Notes: generated by a model from the sequence alone, not told the origin. Shown: positions 51,406 to 60,203, counted from the first letter of the stretch. The stretch is DNA of 64,000 nucleotides from Adlercreutzia equolifaciens DSM 19450 (GCF_000478885.1 NC_022567.1:930001-994000), one strand, 5' to 3'. Translations and numbers: made by a program.

Positions 51406-52440
51406 GCCAAAGTGCAACTCGACAATCTCGTCGAGCTGCACTTTGATGTCCTCGAAGGGCGTATCGAGATCAAGCGTCTTCACGCTAATCTGGTTCCCGC
51501 TCATTCTGTAAACGCCATCTGGCTGTATTTCCTCGTCGGTTTGCGCGTACAGCAACATCCCCGACACCTCGTGGGGCACGTCGGCGCGTGCGAGTTCCGC
51601 CTCCTTATTTTTCACATAGGTGAAAATCTGGTATAGATTGTGCGAATGGACGCTATGCGTGTTGTACTGATGCTGCGTAGCATGCGAGTAATATTTCGCG
51701 TCGATGATGAGCGTCGTGTGGCCGAGTGAGAGCACAACGTCGCTCTTCATGACAGGCAGCATATCGTCGAAGTCGTCGTCAAGCGTCCAGCTGATGTGAG
51801 GAGCGCCAACATGTAGCTTGGGATGCTCGCGCTTGAAGTATTCTAGGATGAACCGTTCATACAATCGGCTCATGCGCTGTTCGTCTAGAAAGTCCATGAG
51901 TTTGGTTGATCCGTCTTCTTGGGTCTGCAGCAGCCCTTTGGCAATGAGCCAGCACACATTTATCAGCATGCGGTAGGTCTGGTTATTTCGATTGAAGCGC
52001 ATCTGCCAGTTCGCGGTTGCCAGATCGATGTCGCTCACGTCGTCGAAGTATGCGAGCAGTCGCTTGATATCCCGCTTGCGCTCTTTGCTTAGGTTCGAGC
52101 GTACCAGCAGCATCATCGTTGCCTTGAGGATGCGATTCATGGGTGTGTCGATTGAGGACTCGTCGTAGCTGCACACCATTTGTCGTCGCAGTACGGATCT
52201 TGTTTTCACCGAATCGGTAATCTCGAGTTTTCCTCGTAAAGTCGAGAGTGTATCGGTATGGTCTATGTACTCCCGTCCGAGGCCGCGTTTGACTTGAGAG
52301 TTTGTGCCGCGTATCAAAATAGCAGCGCAGAGCTCCGCCGCGTTGTCGAACTCTTCGGTAGCCATCTCGCGATACCCTTGCTCGCACAGCACCTGGAAGG
52401 CGTAGGCGAGCATATGATAGATGTTCTGGATGCGGATCAT
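51394..52440 (-). CDS. mcrC: McrC-like nuclease subunit of a type IV restriction system
   Basis: 348 aa. NIYHMLAYAFQVL at the N-terminus, a central helical region, and the PD-(D/E)xK core (SDVVLSLGHTTLIIDAKYYS) fit McrC/5-methylcytosine restriction family proteins. McrC is recruited and triggered by McrB GTPase rings and cuts modified DNA. ATG 52438-52440 overlaps the mcrB stop by three bases; the frame extends to 52470 without support. Base composition is lower in GC than the surrounding genes. Confidence 0.87.
   Translation of the reverse strand: MIRIQNIYHMLAYAFQVLCEQGYREMATEEFDNAAELCAAILIRGTNSQVKRGLGREYIDHTDTLSTLRGKLEITDSVKTRSVLRRQMVCSYDESSIDTPMNRILKATMMLLVRSNLSKERKRDIKRLLAYFDDVSDIDLATANWQMRFNRNNQTYRMLINVCWLIAKGLLQTQEDGSTKLMDFLDEQRMSRLYERFILEYFKREHPKLHVGAPHISWTLDDDFDDMLPVMKSDVVLSLGHTTLIIDAKYYSHATQHQYNTHSVHSHNLYQIFTYVKNKEAELARADVPHEVSGMLLYAQTDEEIQPDGVYRMSGNQISVKTLDLDTPFEDIKVQLDEIVELHFGLFV
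51408..51445. other. Hairpin at the convergent hydrolase/mcrC ends
   Basis: CAAAGTGCA (51408-51416) pairs with TGCACTTTG (51437-51445), and CTCGAC (51418-51423) with GTCGAG (51430-51435). It starts two bases after the hydrolase stop and lies inside the mcrC 3' coding end. It may serve as a transcript end for the hydrolase. Confidence 0.5.
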
Positions 52441-54617
52441 TTGATGGACTTGCGCAGAGCGTCGGTCCACTCGCGAACCTTCGATGGCTCGTCGAACCAG
52501 TACTCGCGCAGCATTGGTGCAAGTTCGTATTCCACGATGGCCGAGAGTTTTGCGTCTGTTACGTCGGCAGCTTTCATGCCGCAGAAATAGCTATGCCCGA
52601 TGCAAAAGCCATCGCCCAAAGTGTCATCGTCGGAGATGGCGGCGTTCAGCTTTACTGTGCATGCGAGAAGGTTGTTAAGCTTCGGGTTGCCCAGGCTGTC
52701 GCGGTAGGCAATGAACCCCTTGGAATCGAATCCAGGACGCAGGTCGAAAAATGCGAACCGTCGACGTAGCGCATAATCGAGCATTGCGAGCGAGCGGTCA
52801 GCGGTATTCATCATGCCGATGAGATACACATTGCTTGGCACGTAGAAGCGTTCGCGTGAATAGAGTAGCTGCAACTTGTTATTGGGCCCTCGCTTGTCGT
52901 TCTCGATGAGCATGAAGAGCTCGCCGAAGATCTTCGATAAGTTGCCTCGGTTGATCTCGTCGACGATGAAGAAGTAATCATTGTCGGTATCGTCTTGCGC
53001 CTTCTTGCAGAACGTGTAGAAGCTTCCCTTGATGAGGTCGAAGCCCGATGCGGAAGGACGAAAGCCTTCGATGAAATCCTCGTAGCTATAACTTTGATGG
53101 AACTGCACCATCATCACGCGATCGCGATCTTTTGCGCCCATCATCGAATAGGCCAAGCGCTTTGCAACGAAAGTTTTTCCCACGCCGGGAGCGCCTTGCA
53201 AGATGATGTTCTTTTTTGAACGAAGCACACCGACGAGCGTGTCGTAAGTTTCCTCGTCCATGTATGCCTCGGAGAGGAATTGCTCGCGGTCGTAAGGGAG
53301 GTCTGCGGGGAGCGTCCCCCCGAGGGTTTCCTCGGCATCCTCCTCGAAATAGCCGTTTACCTTCTCCACGAAGTCGGTATAGTCGGTGACGTCAGTGAGG
53401 GTCTTCATCGCGAACTGGTCGTCATGGGTCCAGTGACCCTTGTGGGTCCACTTTACTTCGCGTAGGTTGGGGTAGTGGCCAGCATCCGCATCGTATGCGT
53501 AGCCCCCTACAACCACTCCGCGACCAAGGATTTCCGTACGCCCCCGCTTAACAAAGACGATATCGCCAGGTTTGATGTCGTGGGTAAACTGCCACACTGC
53601 GTGTGCCGAGTTTTTCTGCGAGGTTTCATTACCACGTATCTGCTGAAGAGCGAGCCTCATGTCTTCTTTGGTCGAATACTCGCGCAGGTCGCCGAGTTCG
53701 TGCCAACCGAGGCCCATGACGCCACGGGTGTAGAAGTCCTCCCACATGCTTGCGCCTTCGCCGGGTGCATAGAGCCAATAATGGACGACTTCCACCCCCG
53801 CGTCGCCAAGTGCGTTCTCCTCTGCTTCTTGTTCAGCGGCCTTGGCTGCTGCCTTTCTCTCTCTATTGACTCGTTCCGATTCGATAAATGCCGCATTAGA
53901 GAGTGAAGGAAAGCCATTGTATGGGCAGTCGGCGCTGTTAAGCTCTGCTCGGATAGTGTCACAGATGGCAAGATAATGTTTGCCATCGTGAATAGGCGCG
54001 TCTTTTTCTTTTGGCATGATGCTTGCTATAGGGACACCGGCCTTTGCGGTATCGCCCATGAACCACCTATTGCGCGAGTCTAGATTGATGAACGCGAGCG
54101 GTCTGGCCCAATAAAGCCCCATAGTGAGTTTCCAGCCCAGGCCGAACTGCCCAACTGTTTTATCGAAGGCGGCCGCAAAGGCATTGCGATTTTCGGGGTT
54201 GTCTGCGTCAGCTAGAGCAAGTTCCGCTTCGAACAAATCCCAGAGATTGTCGATATCGGATTCGCCGCGCCTGCTGTCCCCAATGAAAGCGTAGAAGGTG
54301 GCATTCAAGTTGTTGAGCAAGGGGGTTCCAGCGAAATCGTTTGGTAGTTCAGCGGTGATGCAGAATACGTCTGCGAGAGCGGCAACGATTTTTCGTCTGT
54401 TCTGACTTGAGATACCTTTGTTGAAGAGTCCGAATATCGTAAAGGGGTCAATATCGTTAGGGACGCCGCCGTCATCAAGCTTAGGAAGCTTCGTGTCGAT
54501 GCTCTCGTACATCGCTTGCAGCTTGTCGATCAAGGCAGCGCGGTCGTTCTTGTAAGGCAATAGCTTGTTTGCCAGCTCGGTGTAAAAAGGAACCCATGTG
54601 TAGAGTTCTTCCGCCAT
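52437..54617 (-). CDS. mcrB: McrB-like AAA+ GTPase subunit with EVE-type modified-base reader
   Basis: 726 aa. Residues 1 to about 270 form an alpha-helical N-terminal region; about 285-420 look like an EVE/PUA-like domain (VVHYWLYAPGEGASMWEDF, RGVMGLGWHELGDL), which reads modified cytosines. The AAA+ motor follows: GAPGVGKTF (Walker A), FFIVDEINRGN (Walker B) and MNTADRS (McrB GTP-specific motif). With McrC it would form a GTP-driven nuclease against methylated foreign DNA. GC content falls to roughly half here, against about two thirds in neighbours, which suggests acquisition. No methyltransferase is adjacent, as expected for type IV. Confidence 0.9.
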   Translation of the reverse strand: MAEELYTWVPFYTELANKLLPYKNDRAALIDKLQAMYESIDTKLPKLDDGGVPNDIDPFTIFGLFNKGISSQNRRKIVAALADVFCITAELPNDFAGTPLLNNLNATFYAFIGDSRRGESDIDNLWDLFEAELALADADNPENRNAFAAAFDKTVGQFGLGWKLTMGLYWARPLAFINLDSRNRWFMGDTAKAGVPIASIMPKEKDAPIHDGKHYLAICDTIRAELNSADCPYNGFPSLSNAAFIESERVNRERKAAAKAAEQEAEENALGDAGVEVVHYWLYAPGEGASMWEDFYTRGVMGLGWHELGDLREYSTKEDMRLALQQIRGNETSQKNSAHAVWQFTHDIKPGDIVFVKRGRTEILGRGVVVGGYAYDADAGHYPNLREVKWTHKGHWTHDDQFAMKTLTDVTDYTDFVEKVNGYFEEDAEETLGGTLPADLPYDREQFLSEAYMDEETYDTLVGVLRSKKNIILQGAPGVGKTFVAKRLAYSMMGAKDRDRVMMVQFHQSYSYEDFIEGFRPSASGFDLIKGSFYTFCKKAQDDTDNDYFFIVDEINRGNLSKIFGELFMLIENDKRGPNNKLQLLYSRERFYVPSNVYLIGMMNTADRSLAMLDYALRRRFAFFDLRPGFDSKGFIAYRDSLGNPKLNNLLACTVKLNAAISDDDTLGDGFCIGHSYFCGMKAADVTDAKLSAIVEYELAPMLREYWFDEPSKVREWTDALRKSIK

Positions 54618-54762
54618 GTAATCGCCTCTCTAGCCGATCTCTTTTTCCGTTATCGTATCATACCGTGCGCCAGAAGGGCTGTTGGACGCACTGGTCAGTC
54701 CATACCCTTCGCACCTCGTTGCTGGAACGGGGTGCTTCGGCTAAAGTTGAGCGAAGCGGGAT

Positions 54763-54886
54763 GCGGGGTGCCGCTCACCAAGCGAGTTCCGCAGGTGGTA
54801 TCGAAGGCGCAATGATACGGGGAGGAGTAATCCTTGGTGCCTTCGATACCAACGAGGACTGTCTGAGCGACTGAGCGGTACCCCGC
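54763..54886 (+). repeat. Double-stem inverted-repeat element upstream of glpK (copy E, divergent)
   Basis: Outer arms GCGGGGTGCCGCTCA (54763-54777) and TGAGCGGTACCCCGC (54872-54886) pair with one G·U. Inner arms TGGTATCGAAGGCGC (54796-54810) and GTGCCTTCGATACCA (54837-54851) also pair with one G·U. Same two-stem plan as copies A-C, but the loop strands differ apart from a CTGTCTGAGC stretch like the CTGTTTGAGC of A/B. It occupies most of the 320-bp gap between the divergent mcrB and glpK genes. Confidence 0.65.
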
Positions 54887-54937
54887 AGCCCGCCCCCGAA
54901 GAGCCACAGCAAGAAAGCGAGAAGAGGAGAAACGAAC

Positions 54938-56428
54938 ATGAAAAAATACGTCATAGCGCTCGATGCGGGCACCACCTCTTCCCGCGCCATGCTCATCGAC
55001 CGCGCCGGCCGCCCCGTCGCCTCGGTTCAGCGCCCGTTCCCGCAGATATACCCGCAGCCCGGCTGGGTCGAGCACGACCCGCAAGACATTCTCTCCTCGC
55101 AGCTGGGCGCGCTCACCGAGCTCATCATGTCCTCGAACGTGGACACCGCCGAGATCGATTCCATCGGCATCACCAACCAGCGCGAGACCACCATCGTGTG
55201 GGACCGCGCCACCGGCGAGCCCATCATGAACGCCATCGTCTGGCAGTGCCGCCGCACGGCGCCCATGGTGGAGGCCATCGCGAGCGACCCGGCGACCGCG
55301 GCCGAGATCACCGCGCGCACGGGCCTCGTGCCCGACGCCTACTTCTCCGCCAGCAAGCTCGCCTGGATCTTGGGTGAGGTGCCCGGCGCCCGTGCCCGCG
55401 CCGAGGCGGGGGAGCTCTGCTTCGGCACCGTGGACAGCTGGCTCATTTGGAAGCTCACCGACGGGGCCGTGCACGCCACGGACGTGACCAATGCGAGCCG
55501 GACCATGCTCTACAACATCCACGAGAGGCACTGGGATCCCTTCCTGCTTAAACTCTTCGGCATTCCCGAGGCCATTCTTCCCGAGGTGCGCCCCTCTTCC
55601 GGCAGCTTCGGCATAACGGCGAACCCGGGGCTCGTCCAGGGCATCCCCATCTGCGGCGTGGCGGGCGACCAGCAGGCGGCGCTCTTCGGCCAGTGCTGCT
55701 TCCATGCGGGCCAGGCGAAGAACACCTACGGCACCGGCTGCTTTCTGCTCATGCACACCGGGCACGAGGCCTGCGCGAGCGAGCACGGGCTCGTGACCAC
55801 GGTGGCGGCCTCGGCCCCCAACGCGGGGGGCACCGAGTACGCGCTCGAGGGCAGCGTGTTCATGGCCGGCGCCCTCATCCAGTGGCTCCGCGACGAGCTC
55901 GGCATCATCGACAGCGTCGCCGAAACCGACGCCATCGCCCGCAGCGTGGCCACGACCGACGGCGTCTTCGTCGTGCCCGCGTTCACGGGTCTGGGCGCCC
56001 CCTGGTGGGATGCCGACGCCCGCGGTGCCATTTTGGGTCTCACCCGCGGCGCCGGGCGCGCCCACATCGTGCGGGCGGCGTTGGAGTCGATCGCCTACCA
56101 GGTGTGCGACTTGGCCCGCGCCATGGCCGAGGACGCGCGCATGCCGCTTTCGGTGCTGAACGTCGACGGGGGAGCGGCGGCCAACGACTTCCTCATGCAG
56201 TTCCAAGCCGACATGCTCGGCGCGCCCCTGCGCCGCCCCGACAACGCCGAGACCACCGCTCTCGGCGCCGCCTACCTGGCCGGTCTTTCCACGGGCTTCT
56301 GGAAAAGCACCGAGGAGCTGGCGGCCCTGCGCGAGGGCGAAGACCGCTTCCTGCCCACCTTCGACGAGCCCATGCGCGCCGCCCGCCTCGCCGCCTGGCA
56401 CGAGGCCGTCTCCCGCATCCGCAGCTAG
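54938..56428 (+). CDS. glpK: Glycerol kinase
   Basis: 496 aa, full length. Phosphorylates glycerol to glycerol-3-phosphate. YVIALDAGTTSSRAMLIDRA at the start, TNQRETTIVWDRATGEPIMN, DSWLIWKLTDG, GVAGDQQAALFGQ and GLGAPWWDADARGAILGLTR are the FGGY/GlpK blocks, including substrate-binding residues. AGAGGAG lies seven bases or so before ATG 54938. No glycerol facilitator or GlpD gene adjoins. The double-stem element in the gap upstream may lie in its leader. Confidence 0.97.
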   Translation: MKKYVIALDAGTTSSRAMLIDRAGRPVASVQRPFPQIYPQPGWVEHDPQDILSSQLGALTELIMSSNVDTAEIDSIGITNQRETTIVWDRATGEPIMNAIVWQCRRTAPMVEAIASDPATAAEITARTGLVPDAYFSASKLAWILGEVPGARARAEAGELCFGTVDSWLIWKLTDGAVHATDVTNASRTMLYNIHERHWDPFLLKLFGIPEAILPEVRPSSGSFGITANPGLVQGIPICGVAGDQQAALFGQCCFHAGQAKNTYGTGCFLLMHTGHEACASEHGLVTTVAASAPNAGGTEYALEGSVFMAGALIQWLRDELGIIDSVAETDAIARSVATTDGVFVVPAFTGLGAPWWDADARGAILGLTRGAGRAHIVRAALESIAYQVCDLARAMAEDARMPLSVLNVDGGAAANDFLMQFQADMLGAPLRRPDNAETTALGAAYLAGLSTGFWKSTEELAALREGEDRFLPTFDEPMRAARLAAWHEAVSRIRS

Positions 56429-56540
56429 GACTTCGCCCGTCTCTCCCGATTTGGTGCGGAAAGCGTGAGCGAGGGGGCGCGGGGGCACTCGAGCGCCTAC
56501 AATAGGCCTCAAGGCATTCGCGACGGAAAGGAAGTGGCCC

Positions 56541-56975
56541 ATGCGCGTGAGCATCGGAAGCGACCACGCCGGCTTCGAGCAGAAGCAGGCCCTGGTGGAT
56601 TACCTGGTGGGGAAGGGGTACGACGTCATCGACCGCGGCCCCGACAACGATGATCGCGTCGATTACCCCGACTACGCGGCCCCCGTGGCCCACGATGTGG
56701 CCGACGGTGTCGCCGAGCGCGGCGTGCTCGTGTGCGGAACGGGCATCGGCATGGCCATGGCCGCCGACAAGGTGCCCGGCGTGCGTGCCGCTAACATCAT
56801 CAACTCCGAGTTCGCCGCCTTGTGCCGCGAGCACAACGATGCGAACGTCATTACCCTTTCCGGCCGCTTCGTGCCGCTCGAGGAGAACGAGCGCATCCTC
56901 GACACCTTCTTCGCCACCGACTTCGGCGGCGGCCGCCACGCCGGCCGCGTTCAGAAGATAATGGAACTAGATTAG
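56541..56975 (+). CDS. rpiB: Ribose-5-phosphate isomerase B
   Basis: 144 aa. Interconverts ribose-5-phosphate and ribulose-5-phosphate. GSDHAGFEQKQALVDYL and VLVCGTGIGMAMAADKVPGV (with the catalytic-base cysteine) are RpiB/LacAB signatures; NDANVITLSGRF follows. AAAGGAAG precedes the ATG. A TACAAT -10 lies at 56498-56503 without a clear -35. glyA follows 45 bases later, an order often seen with rpiB, glyA and upp. Confidence 0.96.
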   Translation: MRVSIGSDHAGFEQKQALVDYLVGKGYDVIDRGPDNDDRVDYPDYAAPVAHDVADGVAERGVLVCGTGIGMAMAADKVPGVRAANIINSEFAALCREHNDANVITLSGRFVPLEENERILDTFFATDFGGGRHAGRVQKIMELD

Positions 56976-57020
56976 AGAAGACCAGGGAAGCTCAGAGAAG
57001 ATTAGCAAAGGAGACAATAG

Positions 57021-58277
57021 ATGGCTTTGGAATTTCTCGCCGCTGAAGATCCGCAGGTGACCGACTGCCTGCGCCAAGAACTCGCCCGCCAGCGGGGGAG
57101 TGTGGAGCTCATTGCGTCGGAGAACTTCACCTCCCGCGCCGTCATGGAAGCGGTGGGCAGCGTGCTCACCAACAAGTACGCCGAAGGGTACCCCGGCAAG
57201 CGCTACTACGGCGGCTGCGAGAAGGTCGACATGGTGGAGGATCTCGCCCGCGACCGCGCCTGCGAGCTGTACGGCGCGAAGTACGCCAACGTGCAGCCCC
57301 ATTCCGGTGCCAGCGCGAACTTCGGCGCGTATCTTTCCATCATCGAGCCCGGCGACACGGTGCTCGGCATGAGCCTCGACCACGGCGGCCATCTCACCCA
57401 CGGCAGCCCCGTGAACTTCTCCGGTCTTCTGTACAATATCGTCTCCTACGGCGTGAACCCCGAGACCGAGACCATCGACTACGACGAGCTCGAGCGCATC
57501 GCGAAGGAGTGCCGCCCGAAGGTCATCGTCGGCGGCGCCTCGGCCTACCCGCGCTTCATCGACTTCGCGCGCATGGCGGAAATCGCCCATGAGGTGGGCG
57601 CCTACCTCATGGTGGACATGGCCCACATCGCCGGCCTCGTGGCCGCGGGGCTGCACCCGAGCCCGGTGCCCCACGCCGACATCGTCACTTCCACGAGCCA
57701 CAAGACCCTGCGCGGCCCGCGCGGCGGCTTCATTCTCACGAACTCGGATGAGCTGGGTCCGAAGATCAACAAGGCCATCTTCCCCGGTGCTCAGGGCGGC
57801 CCTCTCATGCACGTCATCGCCGGCAAGGCCGTGGCCTTCGGCGAGGCGCTGCGTCCCGATTACCGTGTTTATATGGAGCATGTGGTGGAGAACTGCCGCA
57901 CCCTCGGCCAGGGCATGACCGACGGCGGCCTGCGCCTCGTCTCCGGCGGCACGGACAACCACCTGTGCCTCGTGGACCTCACGGCCTCCGACATCACCGG
58001 CAAGGACGCCGAGAAGCTTCTGGAATCCGTGGGCCTTACGGTGAACAAGAACTCCATCCCCAACGAGCAGCGCTCGCCCTTCGTGACGAGCGGCATCCGC
58101 GTGGGCTCCGCGGCCGCCACCACTCGAGGATTTACCGCCGAGGACTTCTACGAGATCGGCCAGCTCATCGCGACCACGGTGTTCAACGCCACCGACGACG
58201 CCAAACTCGCCGACGTGCGTCGCCGCGTAGACGCCCTGCTGGAAGCCCACCCTCTGTACCCGGGTTTAGAGTATTAA
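57021..58277 (+). CDS. glyA: Serine hydroxymethyltransferase
   Basis: 418 aa. PLP enzyme that interconverts serine and glycine with tetrahydrofolate. QRGSVELIASENFTSRAVME, YPGKRYYGGCE, VQPHSGASANF and STSHKTLRGPRGG (PLP lysine K228) are all present. AAAGGAGA is eight bases before ATG 57021. It sits in the rpiB-glyA-upp-dCMP deaminase run, which supplies one-carbon units and pyrimidines. Confidence 0.98.
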   Translation: MALEFLAAEDPQVTDCLRQELARQRGSVELIASENFTSRAVMEAVGSVLTNKYAEGYPGKRYYGGCEKVDMVEDLARDRACELYGAKYANVQPHSGASANFGAYLSIIEPGDTVLGMSLDHGGHLTHGSPVNFSGLLYNIVSYGVNPETETIDYDELERIAKECRPKVIVGGASAYPRFIDFARMAEIAHEVGAYLMVDMAHIAGLVAAGLHPSPVPHADIVTSTSHKTLRGPRGGFILTNSDELGPKINKAIFPGAQGGPLMHVIAGKAVAFGEALRPDYRVYMEHVVENCRTLGQGMTDGGLRLVSGGTDNHLCLVDLTASDITGKDAEKLLESVGLTVNKNSIPNEQRSPFVTSGIRVGSAAATTRGFTAEDFYEIGQLIATTVFNATDDAKLADVRRRVDALLEAHPLYPGLEY

Positions 58278-58290
58278 AAGAGGCATTGGG

Positions 58291-58345
58291 CTTGGCTGAG
58301 CAGGCTGCGAGGCGGGGGCGCCCGCGCGCAGGTTGCGCAGCGAAC
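58291..58345 (+). repeat. Partial double-stem repeat, copy D
   Basis: GGCTGAGCAGGC, then GGCGGGGG and CCGCGCGCAGGTTGCGCAG with CGAAC match the 5' half of copy C, which lies 800 bases downstream. The 3' half with its pairing arms is absent. It lies in the glyA-upp gap. Confidence 0.6.
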
Positions 58346-58411
58346 AGGCGACACGGATGTTGCTGCGATAGTAGTTGGGTAGGTGCGGGGGCGGACGAAA
58401 GGAACGAACTT

Positions 58412-59053
58412 ATGGAACCGAACGACCGCGTCGTCGTCCTCGATCACCCCATCGTGCAGCACAAGCTGGCCATCCTGCGCGACAAGCACACCCCCTCCAA
58501 CGAATTCCGCGATGTCGTGCGCGAGCTCTCGCTGTTCGAGACCTACGAGGCCACCCGCGACTTGCCGCTCACGAACGTTTTCATCCAAACGCCCATCGCG
58601 CCCTTCGACGCCAAGCAGATCACGGGCCGCAAGGTGGCCTTCGTGCCCATTTTGCGCGCCGGCCTCGGCATGGTGGACGGAGCGCTGGAGGTTATCCCTC
58701 GGGCCCGCGTGGGACATCTGGGCATGCAGCGCAACGAGGAGACCCACGAGCCCGAGAGCTATTACGACAAGCTGCCCCGCGACATCGCGAGCCGCCGCGT
58801 CTACGTGCTCGATCCCATGCTCGCCACCGGCGGTTCTGCCGAGGCGGCCGTCAAGTACCTGCGCGAGGCGGGCGTGTCGGGCACCATCCGCTTTTTGTGC
58901 CTCGTCTCGGCCCCGGAGGGCATCGAGCGTCTGCTCGCCGCCGACGATGATCTCATCATCTACACCTGCGCCATCGACGACGGCCTCAACGAGAACGCCT
59001 ACATCGTCCCCGGCCTCGGCGACGCCGGCGACCGCATCTTCGGAACCGAGTAA
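58412..59053 (+). CDS. upp: Uracil phosphoribosyltransferase
   Basis: 213 aa. Salvages uracil with PRPP to UMP. LDHPIVQHKLAILRDKHTPS is the family N-terminus; VFVPILRAGLG-type stretch FVPILRAGLGMVDGALEVIP, YVLDPMLATGGSAEAAV (PRPP loop) and the C-terminal VPGLGDAGDRIFGTE are diagnostic. AAAGGA precedes ATG 58412; the open frame upstream passes through the glyA gene and repeat D and is not used. Confidence 0.97.
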   Translation: MEPNDRVVVLDHPIVQHKLAILRDKHTPSNEFRDVVRELSLFETYEATRDLPLTNVFIQTPIAPFDAKQITGRKVAFVPILRAGLGMVDGALEVIPRARVGHLGMQRNEETHEPESYYDKLPRDIASRRVYVLDPMLATGGSAEAAVKYLREAGVSGTIRFLCLVSAPEGIERLLAADDDLIIYTCAIDDGLNENAYIVPGLGDAGDRIFGTE

Positions 59054-59091
59054 TCTGACCGGATTGATTTCGGCAAAGGCTGAGCAGGCAC

Positions 59092-59199
59092 GGGGATGGC
59101 GGGGGTCTCCGCGCGCAGGTTGCGCAGCGAACGGAACAGCCCAGTGGGCTGTTCCGCCGAGCGAGCCATTGCTTGAGCACGGAGGCCCCCGCCATCCCC
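59092..59199 (+). repeat. Double-stem inverted-repeat element, copy C
   Basis: Twenty-base outer arms (59092-59111 and 59180-59199) pair throughout with one U·G. Inner arms CGGAACAGCCCA (59132-59143) and TGGGCTGTTCCG (59145-59156) pair perfectly. The loop strands begin CGCGCAG-GTT and end TTGAGCA, as in copies A and B but longer (20 and 23 bases). It lies between upp and the dCMP deaminase gene. Confidence 0.8.
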
Positions 59200-59222
59200 C
59201 GCGCCGGACGAAAGGAACAACC

Positions 59223-59681
59223 ATGGCAGAAGATAACCGTCCCAGCTGGGACGAGTACTTCATGAAGATGGCCAACGACGTGGCCACCCGCACCACCTGC
59301 CTGCGCCGCGGCGTCGGCGCCGTCATCGTGAAGGACCGCCGTATCCTGGCCACGGGATACAACGGCGTGCCCACCGGCCTGACCCACTGCAGCGAGACTG
59401 GATGCCTTCGCGAGCAGCTGGGCGTGCCGAGCGGCCAGCGTCACGAGATCTGCCGCGGTTTGCACGCCGAGCAGAACGCCATCATCCAGGCGGCCCGCTA
59501 CGGTATCAACATCGCCGGCGCCACCATCTACGTGAACACGCAGCCCTGCGTCGTGTGCGCCAAGATGCTCATCAACGCCGGCATCACCGAGATCGTCTAC
59601 CAGAACCCGTACCCCGACGAGCTGTCCCAGGAGCTTTTGGCCGAGTCCGGCATCCTCGTCCGGGAGTACACGGGGGAGTAG
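59223..59681 (+). CDS. dCMP deaminase (ComEB/DCD type)
   Basis: 152 aa. Zinc cytidine-deaminase fold: CRGLHAEQNAIIQAARYG (HAE) and TQPCVVCAKMLINAGI (PCxxC) give the zinc site and catalytic glutamate; the N-terminal RPSWDEYFMKMANDVATRTT is typical of dCMP deaminases, which make dUMP for thymidylate. A cysteine and two histidines earlier (HCSETGC) may bind a second zinc as in phage and ComEB enzymes. ATG 59223 has AAAGGA seven to eight bases upstream. Confidence 0.93.
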   Translation: MAEDNRPSWDEYFMKMANDVATRTTCLRRGVGAVIVKDRRILATGYNGVPTGLTHCSETGCLREQLGVPSGQRHEICRGLHAEQNAIIQAARYGINIAGATIYVNTQPCVVCAKMLINAGITEIVYQNPYPDELSQELLAESGILVREYTGE

Positions 59682-59701
59682 ATCAGGGAAAAGTCGGTGA
59701 T

Positions 59702-59734
59702 CGAAGCGACGGACGCGCCGATGGCTTCGTTTTA
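59702..59734 (+). terminator. Probable terminator after the dCMP deaminase gene
   Basis: CGAAGC (59702-59707) pairs with GCTTCG (59724-59729), enclosing a loose GC inner stem, then TTTTAG. The remaining gap to 59905 carries AT-rich sequence likely to hold the ATP synthase operon promoter (TTATCATAGG near 59841), but I cannot define it. Confidence 0.45.
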
Positions 59735-59905
59735 GTGCACCTGCACAAATTTTCCCAGATCAGGGGCGCAAGCCGCCGCCGCGATCATTTCACCGCTCAC
59801 CCCAGAAATTGGTTGAGTTGGTCAGCTTTTGTGAACAAGACGTTATCATAGGCAACGGTTTACATTGGGTGTAACAGCGCGCAAGCGCCCCGACGGAAGT
59901 AGGTT

Positions 59906-60190
59906 ATGGTACTGGCAATCGCACTCGGCATCTTGGCGGGCATCGCGGGGTTTTTGCCCCTCGTGTTCGGCTTGCACCGGGTGAAGCACATGACGGATTC
60001 GGGCAATCTGGGGCACATGGGCGTGCTCATGCTCTGCCTGCTCTTCTCATTTGTCCTCATGTTCGCCTTCGCCATCCTCTGCATCAACGTCAACCGGGAT
60101 GCTGCGCTGCCCTTTGTCCTGTCGGAAGCCGGGGCTCTCTCCGTCACCGCCATCGCGTTCGGCGTGACGAGGCTGACTCGGAAAAGCTAG
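59906..60190 (+). CDS. Small membrane protein at the head of the ATP synthase operon (AtpI position)
   Basis: 94 aa, three hydrophobic segments with a basic end (TRLTRKS). It lies 13 bases before atpB, where AtpI/UncI-type assembly proteins are encoded in many operons. Sequence resemblance to AtpI is not strong enough to name it. The RBS (GGAAGTAGG) is seven bases before ATG 59906. Confidence 0.7.
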   Translation: MVLAIALGILAGIAGFLPLVFGLHRVKHMTDSGNLGHMGVLMLCLLFSFVLMFAFAILCINVNRDAALPFVLSEAGALSVTAIAFGVTRLTRKS

Positions 60191-60203
60191 GAAAGGTTGA
60201 TAC

